Notes under the pieces: generated by a model | Seen by the model: only the letters and a program-made list of their open reading frames with translations | Database searches by the model: none | What the model was told of the DNA's origin: nothing | Program-made: the position numbers and the translations under genes | Source: Candidatus Cryptobacteroides excrementipullorum | GTDB lineage: Bacteria; Bacteroidota; Bacteroidia; Bacteroidales; UBA932 | Reading direction: 5' to 3' | NCBI GenBank assembly: GCA_017695065.1 | Contig: JADILZ010000028.1 | Coordinates: 1-64,000, forward strand | Length of the DNA stretch: 64,000 nucleotides | Shown: positions 42,959 through 52,549 of the stretch, piece after piece | How the letters are laid out: every line of letters begins with the position of its first letter | How positions within the stretch are numbered: the stretch's first letter is position 1

Positions 42959-44593
42959 ATGAAATATCACAGACTTTTTTTTGCGGCAGCCGCCGCAGCC
43001 GCAATCTCTGTCTCCGCGGGTGCCCAGTCCAAAAGTTTCAAGCTGGGACAGTGGGTCGAAATCCAGAATTCCATCCTTAAAGAGCTGAACCGCTCGTACG
43101 TGGATTCCCTTCCTGTGGACAGGATAATGCGCACCGGTGTCAATGCCATGCTCGATAACCTCGACCCATATACCATCTATATTCCAGAGGAGGAAAACGA
43201 GGACCTGCAGATGATGCTCTCCAAGACATACGGAGGCATAGGCGCCATCATCTACAAGAAGAAGGAAGGGAATGTGGTCATCAACGAGCCATACAAGGAC
43301 TCCCCCGCCTACAAGAACGGGCTGGTATGCGGAGACGAAATCCTGGAAATAGACGGAGAGCCGACAGTCGGGCTCGAAGCGGCCCAGAGCAGCGACAAGA
43401 TGAAAGGAAAGCCCGGGACTGCCGTAGTGTTCAAGGTGAAGAAGCTTCGCAGCGGAGACACGCTGGATGTCAGCATAGTAAGGGAAAGGATACATATTCC
43501 CGACGTGGAATATGCCGGCATGCTTGATGACACCACGGGCTATATCAAGCAGACCGGGTTCACCGAAAACGTCTCCAACGATATCAAGGCCGCATACTAC
43601 AAGCTGAAGGACGCTGGCATGAAACGTCTCGTGCTCGACCTGAGAGGGAACGGCGGCGGACTCATGCCGGAAGCCATAAACATAGTTTCACTCTTCGTTC
43701 CCCACGGCTCTCTGGTAGTCACGGCCAAGGGCAAGGACGCACAGTCTTTCAAGGAATACAAGACCACGTCAGAGCCTGTGGACACAACAATACCTCTCAT
43801 CGTGATGGTGGACAGCGGGTCGGCATCCTCATCAGAGATAGTGGCCGGAGCGATTCAGGACCTTGACAGAGGGACTGTAATCGGGGAAAGGACATTCGGG
43901 AAAGGGCTGGTACAGAGCATCAGGCCGATAGCGTACAACGGACAGCTGAAAGTCACCACAGCCAAATACTACACCCCGAGCGGACGTTGTGTCCAGGCCA
44001 TCGACTACAGCCACAGGAATGAGGACGGAAGCGTAGGCCACATCCCTGACTCCCTCACCACCGAATTCAAGACCCTCCACGGCAGGACAGTAAGGGACGG
44101 GGGAGGAATCACCCCTGATGTGGAGATCGAGTCCCCGAGATACAGCAGGCTGGTATATTCGCTGGTGCTCAACGGAGTCATCGACAACTATGTGCTCAAA
44201 TTCGTCAGGGAGCACGACACGATTCCGGCACTCGGCAGCTTCAGCCTCTCTGATGCCGATTTCGAAGATTTCATCGGGTTTGCGAAGACCCAGGAATTCG
44301 ACTACAGGAGCAGTGCCAAGACTCTGTTTGACCAGATGAAGGATGAGATAGAGACAGACGGGCTTACGGACATCATGAAGACAGAGCTCGATGCCCTGGA
44401 GAAAGCCCTCGACATGGACAAGGAACGTTTCATCCGCCTGAAGAAGGATGAGATCGTACCTTTCATAGAGGAAGAGATTGCAGTAAGGTACTACTACCAG
44501 GAAGCCGGCATCCAGGTACGTCTCAGATATGACGACCAGCTGAAGGAAGCACTCAAGGTGCCTGCATCGAAGCTTGTATCGTTCAAGGACTGA
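42959..44593 (+). CDS. S41-family C-terminal processing protease
   Basis: Start chosen at ATG 42959 (MKYHRLFFAAAAAAAISVSA, signal peptide), giving 544 residues. It has an N-terminal helical region, a PDZ domain (YGGIGAIIYKKKEGNVVINE, AYKNGLVCGDEILEIDGEPT) and the tail-specific protease core. The serine lies in VDSGSASSSEIVAGAIQD and the lysine in ERTFGKGLVQS. It acts in the periplasm on C-termini of envelope proteins. The Ala/Gly-rich leader is clean. The C-terminal ~150 residues are helical and charged, as in other Bacteroidota CtpA. Convergent with pyrF through a very long hairpin. Confidence 0.93.
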   Translation: MKYHRLFFAAAAAAAISVSAGAQSKSFKLGQWVEIQNSILKELNRSYVDSLPVDRIMRTGVNAMLDNLDPYTIYIPEEENEDLQMMLSKTYGGIGAIIYKKKEGNVVINEPYKDSPAYKNGLVCGDEILEIDGEPTVGLEAAQSSDKMKGKPGTAVVFKVKKLRSGDTLDVSIVRERIHIPDVEYAGMLDDTTGYIKQTGFTENVSNDIKAAYYKLKDAGMKRLVLDLRGNGGGLMPEAINIVSLFVPHGSLVVTAKGKDAQSFKEYKTTSEPVDTTIPLIVMVDSGSASSSEIVAGAIQDLDRGTVIGERTFGKGLVQSIRPIAYNGQLKVTTAKYYTPSGRCVQAIDYSHRNEDGSVGHIPDSLTTEFKTLHGRTVRDGGGITPDVEIESPRYSRLVYSLVLNGVIDNYVLKFVREHDTIPALGSFSLSDADFEDFIGFAKTQEFDYRSSAKTLFDQMKDEIETDGLTDIMKTELDALEKALDMDKERFIRLKKDEIVPFIEEEIAVRYYYQEAGIQVRLRYDDQLKEALKVPASKLVSFKD

Positions 44594-44633
44594 CAGGCCC
44601 CCTCATCCGGAGAGGGCTCCATCAAAAGTATGA

Positions 44634-44687
44634 ATATCCTTAATGAGGGGCGGGTCTGATTTTTGACCCGCCCCTCATTAAGGATAT
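44634..44687. terminator. Bidirectional 23-bp perfect hairpin between S41 peptidase and pyrF
   Basis: Arms 44634-44656 and 44665-44686/87 are perfect complements (ATATCCTTAATGAGGGGCGG then GTC on the left), with an 8-base loop TGATTTTT. It ends three bases before the pyrF stop. There is no T-run outside the stem; the only one is in the loop. Likely a shared terminator. Confidence 0.7.
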
Positions 44688-44690
44688 ACG

Positions 44691-45533
44691 CTACAGAGCG
44701 GCAGTGGAAGCAGCAGCACGTGCGGCCGCCTCAGCAAAATCCTTCCCTGAAGAAGCGTATATCACGCCCCTGGACGAGTTTATAAGAAGACCTCCCTTGT
44801 CATTCGCGCCGTACTTCATCACCTCCTCGGCAGAACCTCCCTGCGCGCCGACCCCAGGCACAAGGAAAAAGTTGTCCGGGCAGAAAGACCTTATCTCAGC
44901 CAGCTTGTCTGCCTTTGTGGCACCCACCACGAACATCATGTTGTCAGGCGTGGAGATGGACATCATCTCCTCAATGACAGCCTGGTACAGCGGTTTGCCG
45001 TCCTTCACCGCACACTGGAACTGGAAAGCGGATGCATTGGAAGTGAGGGCAAGGACCACGGCCCACTTCCCTTTATGTCCAAGGAACGGGGTCACACTGT
45101 CCGCACCCATATAAGGGGCAAGGGTGACGGCATCAAAATCCATTGTCTCGAAAAAAGCCTTTGCATACCTCTGGGCCGTATTGCCGATGTCACCCCTCTT
45201 GGCATCTGCGATAAGGAACATCTCAGGATACCTGCTGCGGATATAGTCAACTGTGGCCTCCAGGGCCCTGATTCCGTCATTGCCATAACATTCGTAGAAT
45301 GCGAGATTGGGCTTATACGCCACGCAGTGAGGTGCAGTGGCATCGATGATGGCCTTGTTGAACTCCACTACCGAACGGGCCTTGCCCTTGAAAAGGGAGC
45401 CGTCCACTGCTATCGGGTCATCTTCGGCGAGTGCCTTGACATGCTCCGGCATCTTTTCGAAATCCACATCCAGACCGACGCAAAGCATTGATTTCTTCTT
45501 GAGTATCTGCTGATACAATTCTTCTCTGTTCAT
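44691..45533 (-). CDS. pyrF: Orotidine 5'-phosphate decarboxylase
   Basis: 280 residues from ATG 45533 (MNREELYQQILKKKSMLCVG); the longer frame to 45584 lacks family similarity. It catalyses the last step of UMP synthesis (OMP to UMP plus CO2). Key motifs: CVGLDVD at the substrate site, YKPNLAFYE, and the catalytic LIADAKRGDIGNTA with the Asp-Lys-Asp array. It is the long type-2 form usual in Bacteroidota. It follows the M20 peptidase gene by 66 bases without a visible promoter, so co-transcription is likely. Confidence 0.94.
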   Translation of the reverse strand: MNREELYQQILKKKSMLCVGLDVDFEKMPEHVKALAEDDPIAVDGSLFKGKARSVVEFNKAIIDATAPHCVAYKPNLAFYECYGNDGIRALEATVDYIRSRYPEMFLIADAKRGDIGNTAQRYAKAFFETMDFDAVTLAPYMGADSVTPFLGHKGKWAVVLALTSNASAFQFQCAVKDGKPLYQAVIEEMMSISTPDNMMFVVGATKADKLAEIRSFCPDNFFLVPGVGAQGGSAEEVMKYGANDKGGLLINSSRGVIYASSGKDFAEAAARAAASTAAL

Positions 45534-45599
45534 GATTGATGGTATTTTGTCAGGCCTCCGTAGACATCCGTCTGCCGGATGCATCCGGGGCGTATCGGA

Positions 45600-46946
45600 T
45601 CAATAGTATCTGTAAAACAACGCTATGGCTTCCATCCCCCTGAAAAGCTGGCTCAGGAGATAACTTTCGTTAGGAGAATGTATGGTGTCCCTTTCCAAGC
45701 CGAACCCCATAAGCAGAGGGTCGATCCCCAGAATCCTCTGGAGGTCAGCCAGGACCGGAATGCTGCCGCCTCCCCGGCTCGGCACAGGCTCTATGCCGTA
45801 CACATCTGTCATCGCCTTCGAAGCAGCCTGGTACGCATCGGACGAGATCGGTATCAGGAAGCCGTTTCCCCCGTGGCAAGGAGTGACATCGACCTTCACG
45901 CAGTCAGGTGCGATGGCCCTGAAATGATCCATGAAAAGCCTCGTTATGGTCTCGCTGTCCTGGTTAGGGACCAGTCGCATGGAAATCTTAGCATGCGCCT
46001 CCGACGGGAGCACTGTCTTGGCCCCCTCGCCGGTATATCCGCCCCAGATTCCGTTCACATCCAGGCACGGACGTATCCCGGTACGCTCCAGAGTGGTGTA
46101 TCCTTTCTCCCCTTTCACATCCCTTATGCCGAGGAATTCCTTGTATTCCTCCAGGTCGAAAGGAGCCCGGGCCAGCTTCGCCCTGTCCTCATCCGAGAGT
46201 TCCACGACATCATCGTAAAAGCCTTTGACAGTAATATGGCCGTCCTTGTCTATCAGGGATGAAATCATGTCGCAAAGTATGTTAACCGGGTTTGCGACAG
46301 CTCCGCCGTAATGTCCGGAATGAAGGTCCTTGTCAGGTCCCGTGACCTTCACTTCGACATAGGAAAGTCCTCTCATGCCGCAGTTTATCGACGGTACGCT
46401 CTCGGAAATCATGGTAGTGTCCGACACGAGGATGATGTCTGCTTTCAGCAGGTCCCTGTGTTCCCTGGCCCATGCAGCAAGCGAAGGACTCCCTATCTCC
46501 TCCTCGCCTTCAAAGATGAACTTCACATTATGCTTCAGCCCTGTCTCACGGACCATATACTCGAACGCCTTGAGATGCATGAACAACTGCCCCTTGTCAT
46601 CGTTGGCTCCTCTCGCATATATGGCCCCGTCCCTAATCTCCGGCTCGAAAGGATCTGATTTCCAAAGTTCCAAAGGGTCAACAGGCTGTACATCATAATG
46701 CCCGTACACCAGCACTGTCCTGAGCGACGGATCCACAGTCTTCTGTGCGAATACCACCGGGTGCCCGTCAGTCGGATAAACCTCGGCCGTGTCGGCTCCC
46801 GCTTCAAGAAGAAGCTCCACCAGACGGTCCGCACACCGTTTCATGTCCGGCCTGTGCTCTTCCAGAGAGCTCACAGACGGAATCCGGAGCAGAGAGAACA
46901 GCTCCTCCAGGAACCTTTCCCTGTTCTTTTCAATGTATTGTTTCAT
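45600..46946 (-). CDS. M20-family zinc dipeptidase
   Basis: 448 residues from ATG 46946 (MKQYIEKNRERFLEELFSLL), set by the promoter at 46976-47005. It contains the M20 metal motifs: VLVYGHYDVQPVDP (His and Asp), ARGANDDKGQ, and FIFEGEEEIGSPS with the catalytic and metal-binding glutamates. A lid/dimerisation domain lies in the middle. No signal peptide is present, so it is a cytosolic peptidase (CNDP/PepV-like), breaking down short peptides. Sequence does not separate dipeptidase from acyl-amino-acid hydrolase activity, but the EGEEEIGS form favours dipeptidase. Confidence 0.92.
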   Translation of the reverse strand: MKQYIEKNRERFLEELFSLLRIPSVSSLEEHRPDMKRCADRLVELLLEAGADTAEVYPTDGHPVVFAQKTVDPSLRTVLVYGHYDVQPVDPLELWKSDPFEPEIRDGAIYARGANDDKGQLFMHLKAFEYMVRETGLKHNVKFIFEGEEEIGSPSLAAWAREHRDLLKADIILVSDTTMISESVPSINCGMRGLSYVEVKVTGPDKDLHSGHYGGAVANPVNILCDMISSLIDKDGHITVKGFYDDVVELSDEDRAKLARAPFDLEEYKEFLGIRDVKGEKGYTTLERTGIRPCLDVNGIWGGYTGEGAKTVLPSEAHAKISMRLVPNQDSETITRLFMDHFRAIAPDCVKVDVTPCHGGNGFLIPISSDAYQAASKAMTDVYGIEPVPSRGGGSIPVLADLQRILGIDPLLMGFGLERDTIHSPNESYLLSQLFRGMEAIALFYRYY

Positions 46947-46975
46947 GTGATTTATGATTTTAATGCCAATCTTTA

Positions 46976-47005
46976 CAAAGATAGCATTATTTTCCTCATA
47001 ACCAA
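46976..47005 (-). promoter_or_regulatory. Promoter for the M20 peptidase-pyrF operon
   Basis: -33 TTG (47005-47003), 19 bases, -7 TATCTTTG (46983-46976). Confidence 0.6.
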
Positions 47006-47102
47006 TAAAACCGTAGAGCAAGTGATGAAGAATCCGCAGAGCAAAAGGAAACAGATTTCCCCACCAGTTGCGCTCGGTCGAAATAAGACAGGAAAAGTCA
47101 AT

Positions 47103-47174
47103 AAAAAAGGCTGCCCCGAAGGACAGCCGAAAGTTATAAGACATGTGACTTAATGAGTCCGGGACAATCCCGGA
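47103..47174 (-). terminator. Terminator pair after the PCMD-type lipoprotein gene
   Basis: First hairpin TCCGGGA-TTG-TCCCGGA (47158-47174). Then a second with stem GGCTG/CAGCC (47109-47128) followed by TTTTTTA on the minus strand, a classic rho-independent terminator. Confidence 0.75.
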
Positions 47175-47204
47175 GTCAGGCTTATCCCATGCCTGGGTAA
47201 GGTT

Positions 47205-49139
47205 TTAGTAAACCCACTCGAAATTATCAACCCAAAGTTTGTTTGTAGAGCAGCCGGTGAGATAGTCACCACGGTTGCTGGTAGCGCATGAAATCACGAT
47301 AGAATAATTCCCTGAAGCAGGCTTGGCCTCAGTGTCGTACCATACAAACGGAATCTCCACATCAGTGAAATCAGCCTGATTCTCAGTGATATTCAAAGAA
47401 GCATACCCGATAATCTTCCCTTCCTCAACGCTGTTTGCAGTAGCCGGATCCCACATGCCTGCAGGCTTTGTCAGACCGGAAGAAACACTGTGCTGCGCAG
47501 TCCAGTCGATAACTACTGCATACACACGTGTGATATCCTGCTGTCCCAAATAGGACTCACCCTCAGAATCGTATGAACCATTCTTGTCGATAACACCTAC
47601 CTCAGCCTTATAGGAAAGTTTCAGTCCTGAAGGACGGGCAGTCCAATCATAAACCTTACCGAAATTGGCAGAGCCGCTAGTTCCGCTCATTATAAAATCT
47701 CCTGTGTACATATTACCTGGGGCAAATACAGATCCGAGGACCATATTGGCGGAAAGATATGCCACTCCCTCATTATCAGGATCTTCCTGACAGAGATTTG
47801 CACCAAACATAGACGCGAGTGAATTGTTTCCACTATCCCAGAAACTCTCGCCCTCTGCATTAGGATAAGGCAGAGAACCATCTTTCAAAGACCACTGCGA
47901 CATGTCCCCGTTAGGAATCACATCACCATCACCGGCAGCATATTCAGTAGCGGTAACACCGTCGACCTGAATCTCATAAGTCTTGCCGGCAAAGATACCT
48001 GTACCTTCCTGCAGGGTATATACTGTCAGTCCTGCATCGTTCGTACCCTCATTCCATACCGGGGAGATTGTATATGCTCCGTCAACGGCTGTCAGCTCAT
48101 TCCAAGTCTCCGTGCCTTTTTCACGGTATGCTACATTTGTAGCTTCACCCTCAATATTCACAGTAGCAGTATTTGCCCAGAGATTGACATCTGTCAAAGT
48201 CACATTCACTCCTGTATAGTGGAAAGTCACCTCCCGAGTAAGATTCTGGCCTGCAGCATCAGTCAGATTAAGAGTAAACACATGGTCACTATCAGGCTCA
48301 AGAGCACCTGTACCCAACGCAGGATTTCCAGCGGTAGTGATTATCATCGGGACAAGGTTGGAAAGATCAAGACTCACTTTGGTAGCAGAACGGAGGTCGT
48401 CCCCGGTAGGGATACCAACTGCGGACAGAATCTCCAAGAGTGCCTGCGGCCCATTGATAAGATCCATATCTGTAGAACCGCCGGTAAATATAGAAATCAT
48501 CGGGTTAAGTACACCTGAATTGACACCGACAACAAAAGAACTGATTCCAGCAGGAGCAGAAATCTCTATCTTGACATCCATCTGTGTCTCAATTTCGGTG
48601 GTAGCGAAATCAGGATTTGACTCCCATGTCATTGAAGGAGCATCCACACCTACACGGTGGAACGTACATGTGACGGTAGCCGTCTTGGCATTGTTGTCAG
48701 TGACATTGAGAGTGAAAGAATGGTTGCTGTCCTGTGTGGTAACAGCATTTATCATCTGGACAAGAGACGAGATGTTGAAATTCACACTTGTCTGGTTGAG
48801 AAGATTCTCACCTGTAGGAAGCTGTCCCTGTGTCACTCCATCAAGGATTCCTATAACAGTGGCATCGTTGATAAGATCAAGGTCGGTGGTTGTGATGCCG
48901 ATAGCCCCGAGAGCACTCTCAAGAGCATCTGAATCGACAGAGACTACGAAAGATTTGATTCCGGCAGGAGCTGTAACTGTCAGACTTGCATCGAGATCAT
49001 CCGTGATATCCACGGTGGCGAAGCTGGAGTTGGATGGCCACTGTACGCTTGGCCCGTCCACTACAGGAGCATCCTCCTTACATGAGTTAAGGGCGAAGAC
49101 GGCAGACACTGCCATCAGCATGGTTAAAAATCTTTTCAT
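47205..49139 (-). CDS. Surface lipoprotein with two tandem repeats and a C-terminal PCMD-like domain
   Basis: Start placed at ATG 49139 (MKRFLTMLMAVSAVFALNSC, Cys20, then KED), giving 644 residues. Two related ~130-residue units follow: one with TVTAPAGIKSFVVSVDS and the other with EISAPAGISSFVVGVNS, each ending in a FTLN(V/L)TD strand. A fibronectin-like unit comes next, and then a C-terminal domain of the PCMD type (putative carbohydrate metabolism domain: IPNGDMSQW, WDSGNNS, LSYKAEVG, and a final KLWVDNFEWVY). Probably a surface glycan-binding protein. It is followed by strong terminators and lies next to clpX on the same strand. Confidence 0.82.
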   Translation of the reverse strand: MKRFLTMLMAVSAVFALNSCKEDAPVVDGPSVQWPSNSSFATVDITDDLDASLTVTAPAGIKSFVVSVDSDALESALGAIGITTTDLDLINDATVIGILDGVTQGQLPTGENLLNQTSVNFNISSLVQMINAVTTQDSNHSFTLNVTDNNAKTATVTCTFHRVGVDAPSMTWESNPDFATTEIETQMDVKIEISAPAGISSFVVGVNSGVLNPMISIFTGGSTDMDLINGPQALLEILSAVGIPTGDDLRSATKVSLDLSNLVPMIITTAGNPALGTGALEPDSDHVFTLNLTDAAGQNLTREVTFHYTGVNVTLTDVNLWANTATVNIEGEATNVAYREKGTETWNELTAVDGAYTISPVWNEGTNDAGLTVYTLQEGTGIFAGKTYEIQVDGVTATEYAAGDGDVIPNGDMSQWSLKDGSLPYPNAEGESFWDSGNNSLASMFGANLCQEDPDNEGVAYLSANMVLGSVFAPGNMYTGDFIMSGTSGSANFGKVYDWTARPSGLKLSYKAEVGVIDKNGSYDSEGESYLGQQDITRVYAVVIDWTAQHSVSSGLTKPAGMWDPATANSVEEGKIIGYASLNITENQADFTDVEIPFVWYDTEAKPASGNYSIVISCATSNRGDYLTGCSTNKLWVDNFEWVY

Positions 49140-49228
49140 TGTTTTAAAAGTTAAATTAAACATTATAAAGGTATTAAAACATTGTTTCATAATAAGGCAA
49201 CCTGCAGCGACATTATCTGGAGGATATG

Positions 49229-50455
49229 TCATAGCTGCCGTCCGGAGGCATCGAGATGCGCCTTGGCATAGTCAAGTGTAAGGTCAAAGGTCTTCTTCCT
49301 GGATGACGGAGCCTCGTACATGGCATCTGTCATGATCTGCTCACAGATGGAACGGAGCCCCCTCGCCCCGAGCTTGTTCTCTATGGCAGTATCCACGATC
49401 AGGTCAAGCACGCCGGGCTCTATCTTCAGCTGCATGCCGTCCAGCTCGAACATCTTCTCGTACTGGCGGATAATGGCGTTCTTCGGTTCCGTAAGGATGC
49501 GCAGAAGCGCGGCCCTGTCCAGCTGGTCCAGGTATGTGATGACCGGAAGCCGCCCGATAATCTCCGGGATAAGTCCGTATGCACGGAGATCCTGTGCAGC
49601 CACATACTGGAGAAGGTTCTCCTTGTCGACCTTCTGCCTGTTGGCAGCACCATAGCCTATGACCTGGGTGTTGAGTCTCTGGGCGATACGCCTTTCAATA
49701 CCCTCGAAGGCCCCTCCGCAGATGAACAGTATGTTCTGCGTGTTGACCTGTATGAACTCCTGTTCAGGGTGTTTGCGGCCTCCTTTCGGCGGAACATTGA
49801 CCACATTACCCTCAAGGAGCTTCAGCATGGCCTGCTGTACACCTTCTCCTGACACGTCCCTGGTGATGGAAGGGTTGTCGCTCTTGCGGGCTATCTTGTC
49901 GATCTCGTCGATGAACACTATGCCGCGTTCCGCCAGCGTGACATCATAGTCAGCCTCCTGCAGAAGACGGGAAAGTATGCTCTCCACATCCTCGCCGACA
50001 TACCCGGCTTCCGTAAGCACAGTAGCATCCACAATGGTGAACGGAACTTCAAGCAGCTTGGCTATTGTCTTGGCCAGCAACGTCTTACCCGTACCGGTCG
50101 GTCCTACCATGAGGATGTTGGACTTCTCGATTTCCAGGTCCTTGGAATCGTCGAGATTGTGGTTTATACGCTTGTAATGGTTATAGACAGCGACAGAAAG
50201 AAGTTTCTTGGCCCTGTCCTGCCCGATCACATACTGGTCGAGATAAGCATGTATCTCCTTGGGCTTGAGGATCTTTTCGAGTTTGCCGTGGACTGGCGAC
50301 ACTGCCGGTTCCATGTTCTTGACATAGTCGCCGCACAGCTTCACGCAGTCACTGCATATACAGGCATCCAGACCCTGCAGCAGGAGCGGGACTTCATTCT
50401 CGCTCCTGCCGCAGAACATGCAATACCTCTCTTCTCTGTTCTTTCCTCTTGTCAT
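49229..50455 (-). CDS. clpX: ATP-dependent Clp protease ATP-binding subunit ClpX
   Basis: This 408-residue AAA+ unfoldase feeds substrates to ClpP. The N-terminal zinc-binding domain ([21 protein letters not shown]), Walker A ([15 protein letters not shown]), Walker B ([13 protein letters not shown]), [19 protein letters not shown] region and sensor/arginine motifs are all present. Its ATG overlaps the clpP stop (TAATG), giving translational coupling. Confidence 0.97.
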   Translation of the reverse strand: MTRGKNREERYCMFCGRSENEVPLLLQGLDACICSDCVKLCGDYVKNMEPAVSPVHGKLEKILKPKEIHAYLDQYVIGQDRAKKLLSVAVYNHYKRINHNLDDSKDLEIEKSNILMVGPTGTGKTLLAKTIAKLLEVPFTIVDATVLTEAGYVGEDVESILSRLLQEADYDVTLAERGIVFIDEIDKIARKSDNPSITRDVSGEGVQQAMLKLLEGNVVNVPPKGGRKHPEQEFIQVNTQNILFICGGAFEGIERRIAQRLNTQVIGYGAANRQKVDKENLLQYVAAQDLRAYGLIPEIIGRLPVITYLDQLDRAALLRILTEPKNAIIRQYEKMFELDGMQLKIEPGVLDLIVDTAIENKLGARGLRSICEQIMTDAMYEAPSSRKKTFDLTLDYAKAHLDASGRQL

Positions 50456-51126
50456 TATTTCTTTTTCTTGGTAAGGATCTCGTCGATCATCCCGTATTCA
50501 AGGGCTTCCCCGGATGTCATCCAGTAGTCACGGTCGCCGTCGGCCATGATCTGTCCGAGCGGCTTGCCGGTGTGCTCCGAGATGATGCCGTAAAGCTCGT
50601 TCTTCACCTTCACTATCTCCCGTGCGGCGATCTCGATGTCAGAAGCCTGGCCCTGGGCACCTCCGAGAGGCTGGTGTATCATGACCCTGGAATGCGGGAG
50701 CGCGGAGCGCTTTCCCGCCGCACCTGCACAAAGCAGGACCGCACCCATCGACGCAGCCATGCCGGTACAGATTGTAGCCACATCCGGGTCTATGAGCTGC
50801 ATCGTGTCATAGATGCCAAGCCCTGAAGAGACAGACCCTCCCGGGGAGTTGATGTAAAGCGAGATGTCCGCAGCACTGTCAGTGGACGCGAGATAGAGCA
50901 GCTGGGCCTGTATGATATTGGCCACATCATCGTCTATCGGTACACCGAGGAAGATGATCCTGTCCATCATCAGACGGCTGAACACGTCCATGGATGCCAC
51001 ATTGAGCTTCCTTTCCTCGATGATTGTAGGGTTTATATATGCATCATATACAGAGTGGTAACGATGCATGGTCATCGAGCTTACACCGTGCTCCAGACGT
51101 GCGTATCTTTCAAAATCCTTTTCCAT
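50455..51126 (-). CDS. clpP: ATP-dependent Clp protease proteolytic subunit ClpP
   Basis: This 223-residue serine peptidase forms the ClpP barrel. The catalytic triad can be placed: Ser in [13 protein letters not shown], His in [12 protein letters not shown], and Asp further downstream. It lies between tig and clpX in the classic order, six bases after tig. The N-terminal ~30 residues are a little longer than in E. coli, as usual for the phylum, and may be trimmed. Confidence 0.97.
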   Translation of the reverse strand: MEKDFERYARLEHGVSSMTMHRYHSVYDAYINPTIIEERKLNVASMDVFSRLMMDRIIFLGVPIDDDVANIIQAQLLYLASTDSAADISLYINSPGGSVSSGLGIYDTMQLIDPDVATICTGMAASMGAVLLCAGAAGKRSALPHSRVMIHQPLGGAQGQASDIEIAAREIVKVKNELYGIISEHTGKPLGQIMADGDRDYWMTSGEALEYGMIDEILTKKKK

Positions 51127-51132
51127 ATCCGA

Positions 51133-52449
51133 TTATTTCAACTCGCGGAACTCTTCCACAGACACGGTCTTCGTGTCCAGGGTCACCACTCCGCGCACTG
51201 CAGCCAGAGTCTTCTGGTCCTCTACCTGCTCCAGGACCCTGCGTCCTTCCTTCTCCTGCGAAAGAATGTTCCTGGCATAAGACTCGAGCTGGTCATCAGG
51301 CACATTGCCTATGCCGTACATGGCGAACTGGCATGCTGCAAAAGCCTTTGCGCTTGCAAGCAGATCGGCATCCTCTACCTTCACCTGGTATTTTTCCATA
51401 AGATGGCCGCGCACCATGTTCCACCTGAAATCCTCGAGGAACATGTCAAACTCCTTCTCGATCTCCTCCATGGTGAACTTGCCGTCATTGGCGACGAAGA
51501 TCCATCTCTTGAGGAACTTCTCAGGGAGCTGTATGGCAGCCTTCTTCACCAGGTATTCCTTCGCGTCCTTTGAGAAACGGAACTCGGACTCCTGTGTGTA
51601 CTCGGACTGGAGCCTCTCGGCCACCTTGGCGTCGAACTCGGCCTCACTGGTCACATTCCCGGCCCCGAATATCTTGTCGAAAGTATCCTGGTCCATAGGT
51701 GCAGGGACAAAGGTCTTTACCGTCTTGACTGTCATCTTGAACATAGGGTCGAGGCTGGCCAGCTCCTCTTTCTTAACCTTGAGCATGGAAGCACGGTCGG
51801 ACTCGTTGGTGAAAGCCTCGTTCACGTTGATCTCGCGGGACTCGCCAGGCTTGATGCCTATGAATGAAGGCCTTACGGCTTCATCAATGTTGCGGATGGC
51901 CACGTATGTCCCTTCCACCTTGGTGTCACCCTGCTCGAAATCCACGATGATGAAATCATCGGCACCCGCCTCCTGACCGTCCTCGAGGGAGCCATACTGC
52001 TTGAGGAGGTTGTCCTTCATCTCGGCCTTGGCGGCATCCTTGACTTCTATATTATAATATGGTATCCTGTCATCCTTGGACAGCTCCAGAGACACTTCCG
52101 GAGTGGTGGCTATGTCGAACTTGAACGAGAAGTCGTTCCCGTTGACCCATTCAGTCTGAGGCTGGTCCTCGCTCGGAAGCGGCTCGCCTACCACCTTGAG
52201 GCTGTTCTCCTTGATAAAGTTGTTGAGGGACTCGGATATGATATCGTTCACTGCATCCACAAGAGCCGACTGGCCGTATATCCTCTCTACGAGGGACATC
52301 GGGACCATCCCTTTCCTGAATCCTTTGATCTCCGCAGTCCTGCGGTGCTCGTTGAGTTTCTTCTTGCGACGGTCTGTGTAGTCGTCTTTCCCTATCGAGA
52401 GGGTCAATTCAAGGTTGAGGTCATCAACCCTATTCTGTGATATTTCCAT
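51133..52449 (-). CDS. tig: Trigger factor (ribosome-associated chaperone/PPIase)
   Basis: This 438-residue chaperone begins with the ribosome-binding domain (MEISQNRVDDLNLELTLSIG) bearing the signature region around FRKGMVPMSLVERIYG. A weakly conserved PPIase-type domain follows (DDFIIVDFEQGDTKVEGTYV), then the helical C-terminal chaperone domain. It opens the tig-clpP-clpX operon, driven by a full promoter at 52489-52519. Confidence 0.93.
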   Translation of the reverse strand: MEISQNRVDDLNLELTLSIGKDDYTDRRKKKLNEHRRTAEIKGFRKGMVPMSLVERIYGQSALVDAVNDIISESLNNFIKENSLKVVGEPLPSEDQPQTEWVNGNDFSFKFDIATTPEVSLELSKDDRIPYYNIEVKDAAKAEMKDNLLKQYGSLEDGQEAGADDFIIVDFEQGDTKVEGTYVAIRNIDEAVRPSFIGIKPGESREINVNEAFTNESDRASMLKVKKEELASLDPMFKMTVKTVKTFVPAPMDQDTFDKIFGAGNVTSEAEFDAKVAERLQSEYTQESEFRFSKDAKEYLVKKAAIQLPEKFLKRWIFVANDGKFTMEEIEKEFDMFLEDFRWNMVRGHLMEKYQVKVEDADLLASAKAFAACQFAMYGIGNVPDDQLESYARNILSQEKEGRRVLEQVEDQKTLAAVRGVVTLDTKTVSVEEFRELK

Positions 52450-52488
52450 ATATTTAATTATTTATATTTCCTTTACGTATAAGGGGTG

Positions 52489-52519
52489 CAAAGATAGCAA
52501 ATTCTGCGATAATACCAAA
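52489..52519 (-). promoter_or_regulatory. tig-clpP-clpX promoter
   Basis: -33 TTTG (52519-52516), 19 bases, -7 TATCTTTG (52496-52489) on the minus strand. Confidence 0.65.
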
Positions 52520-52549
52520 AACCATGTCGCAGAGCGTCCGGCATGCAGG

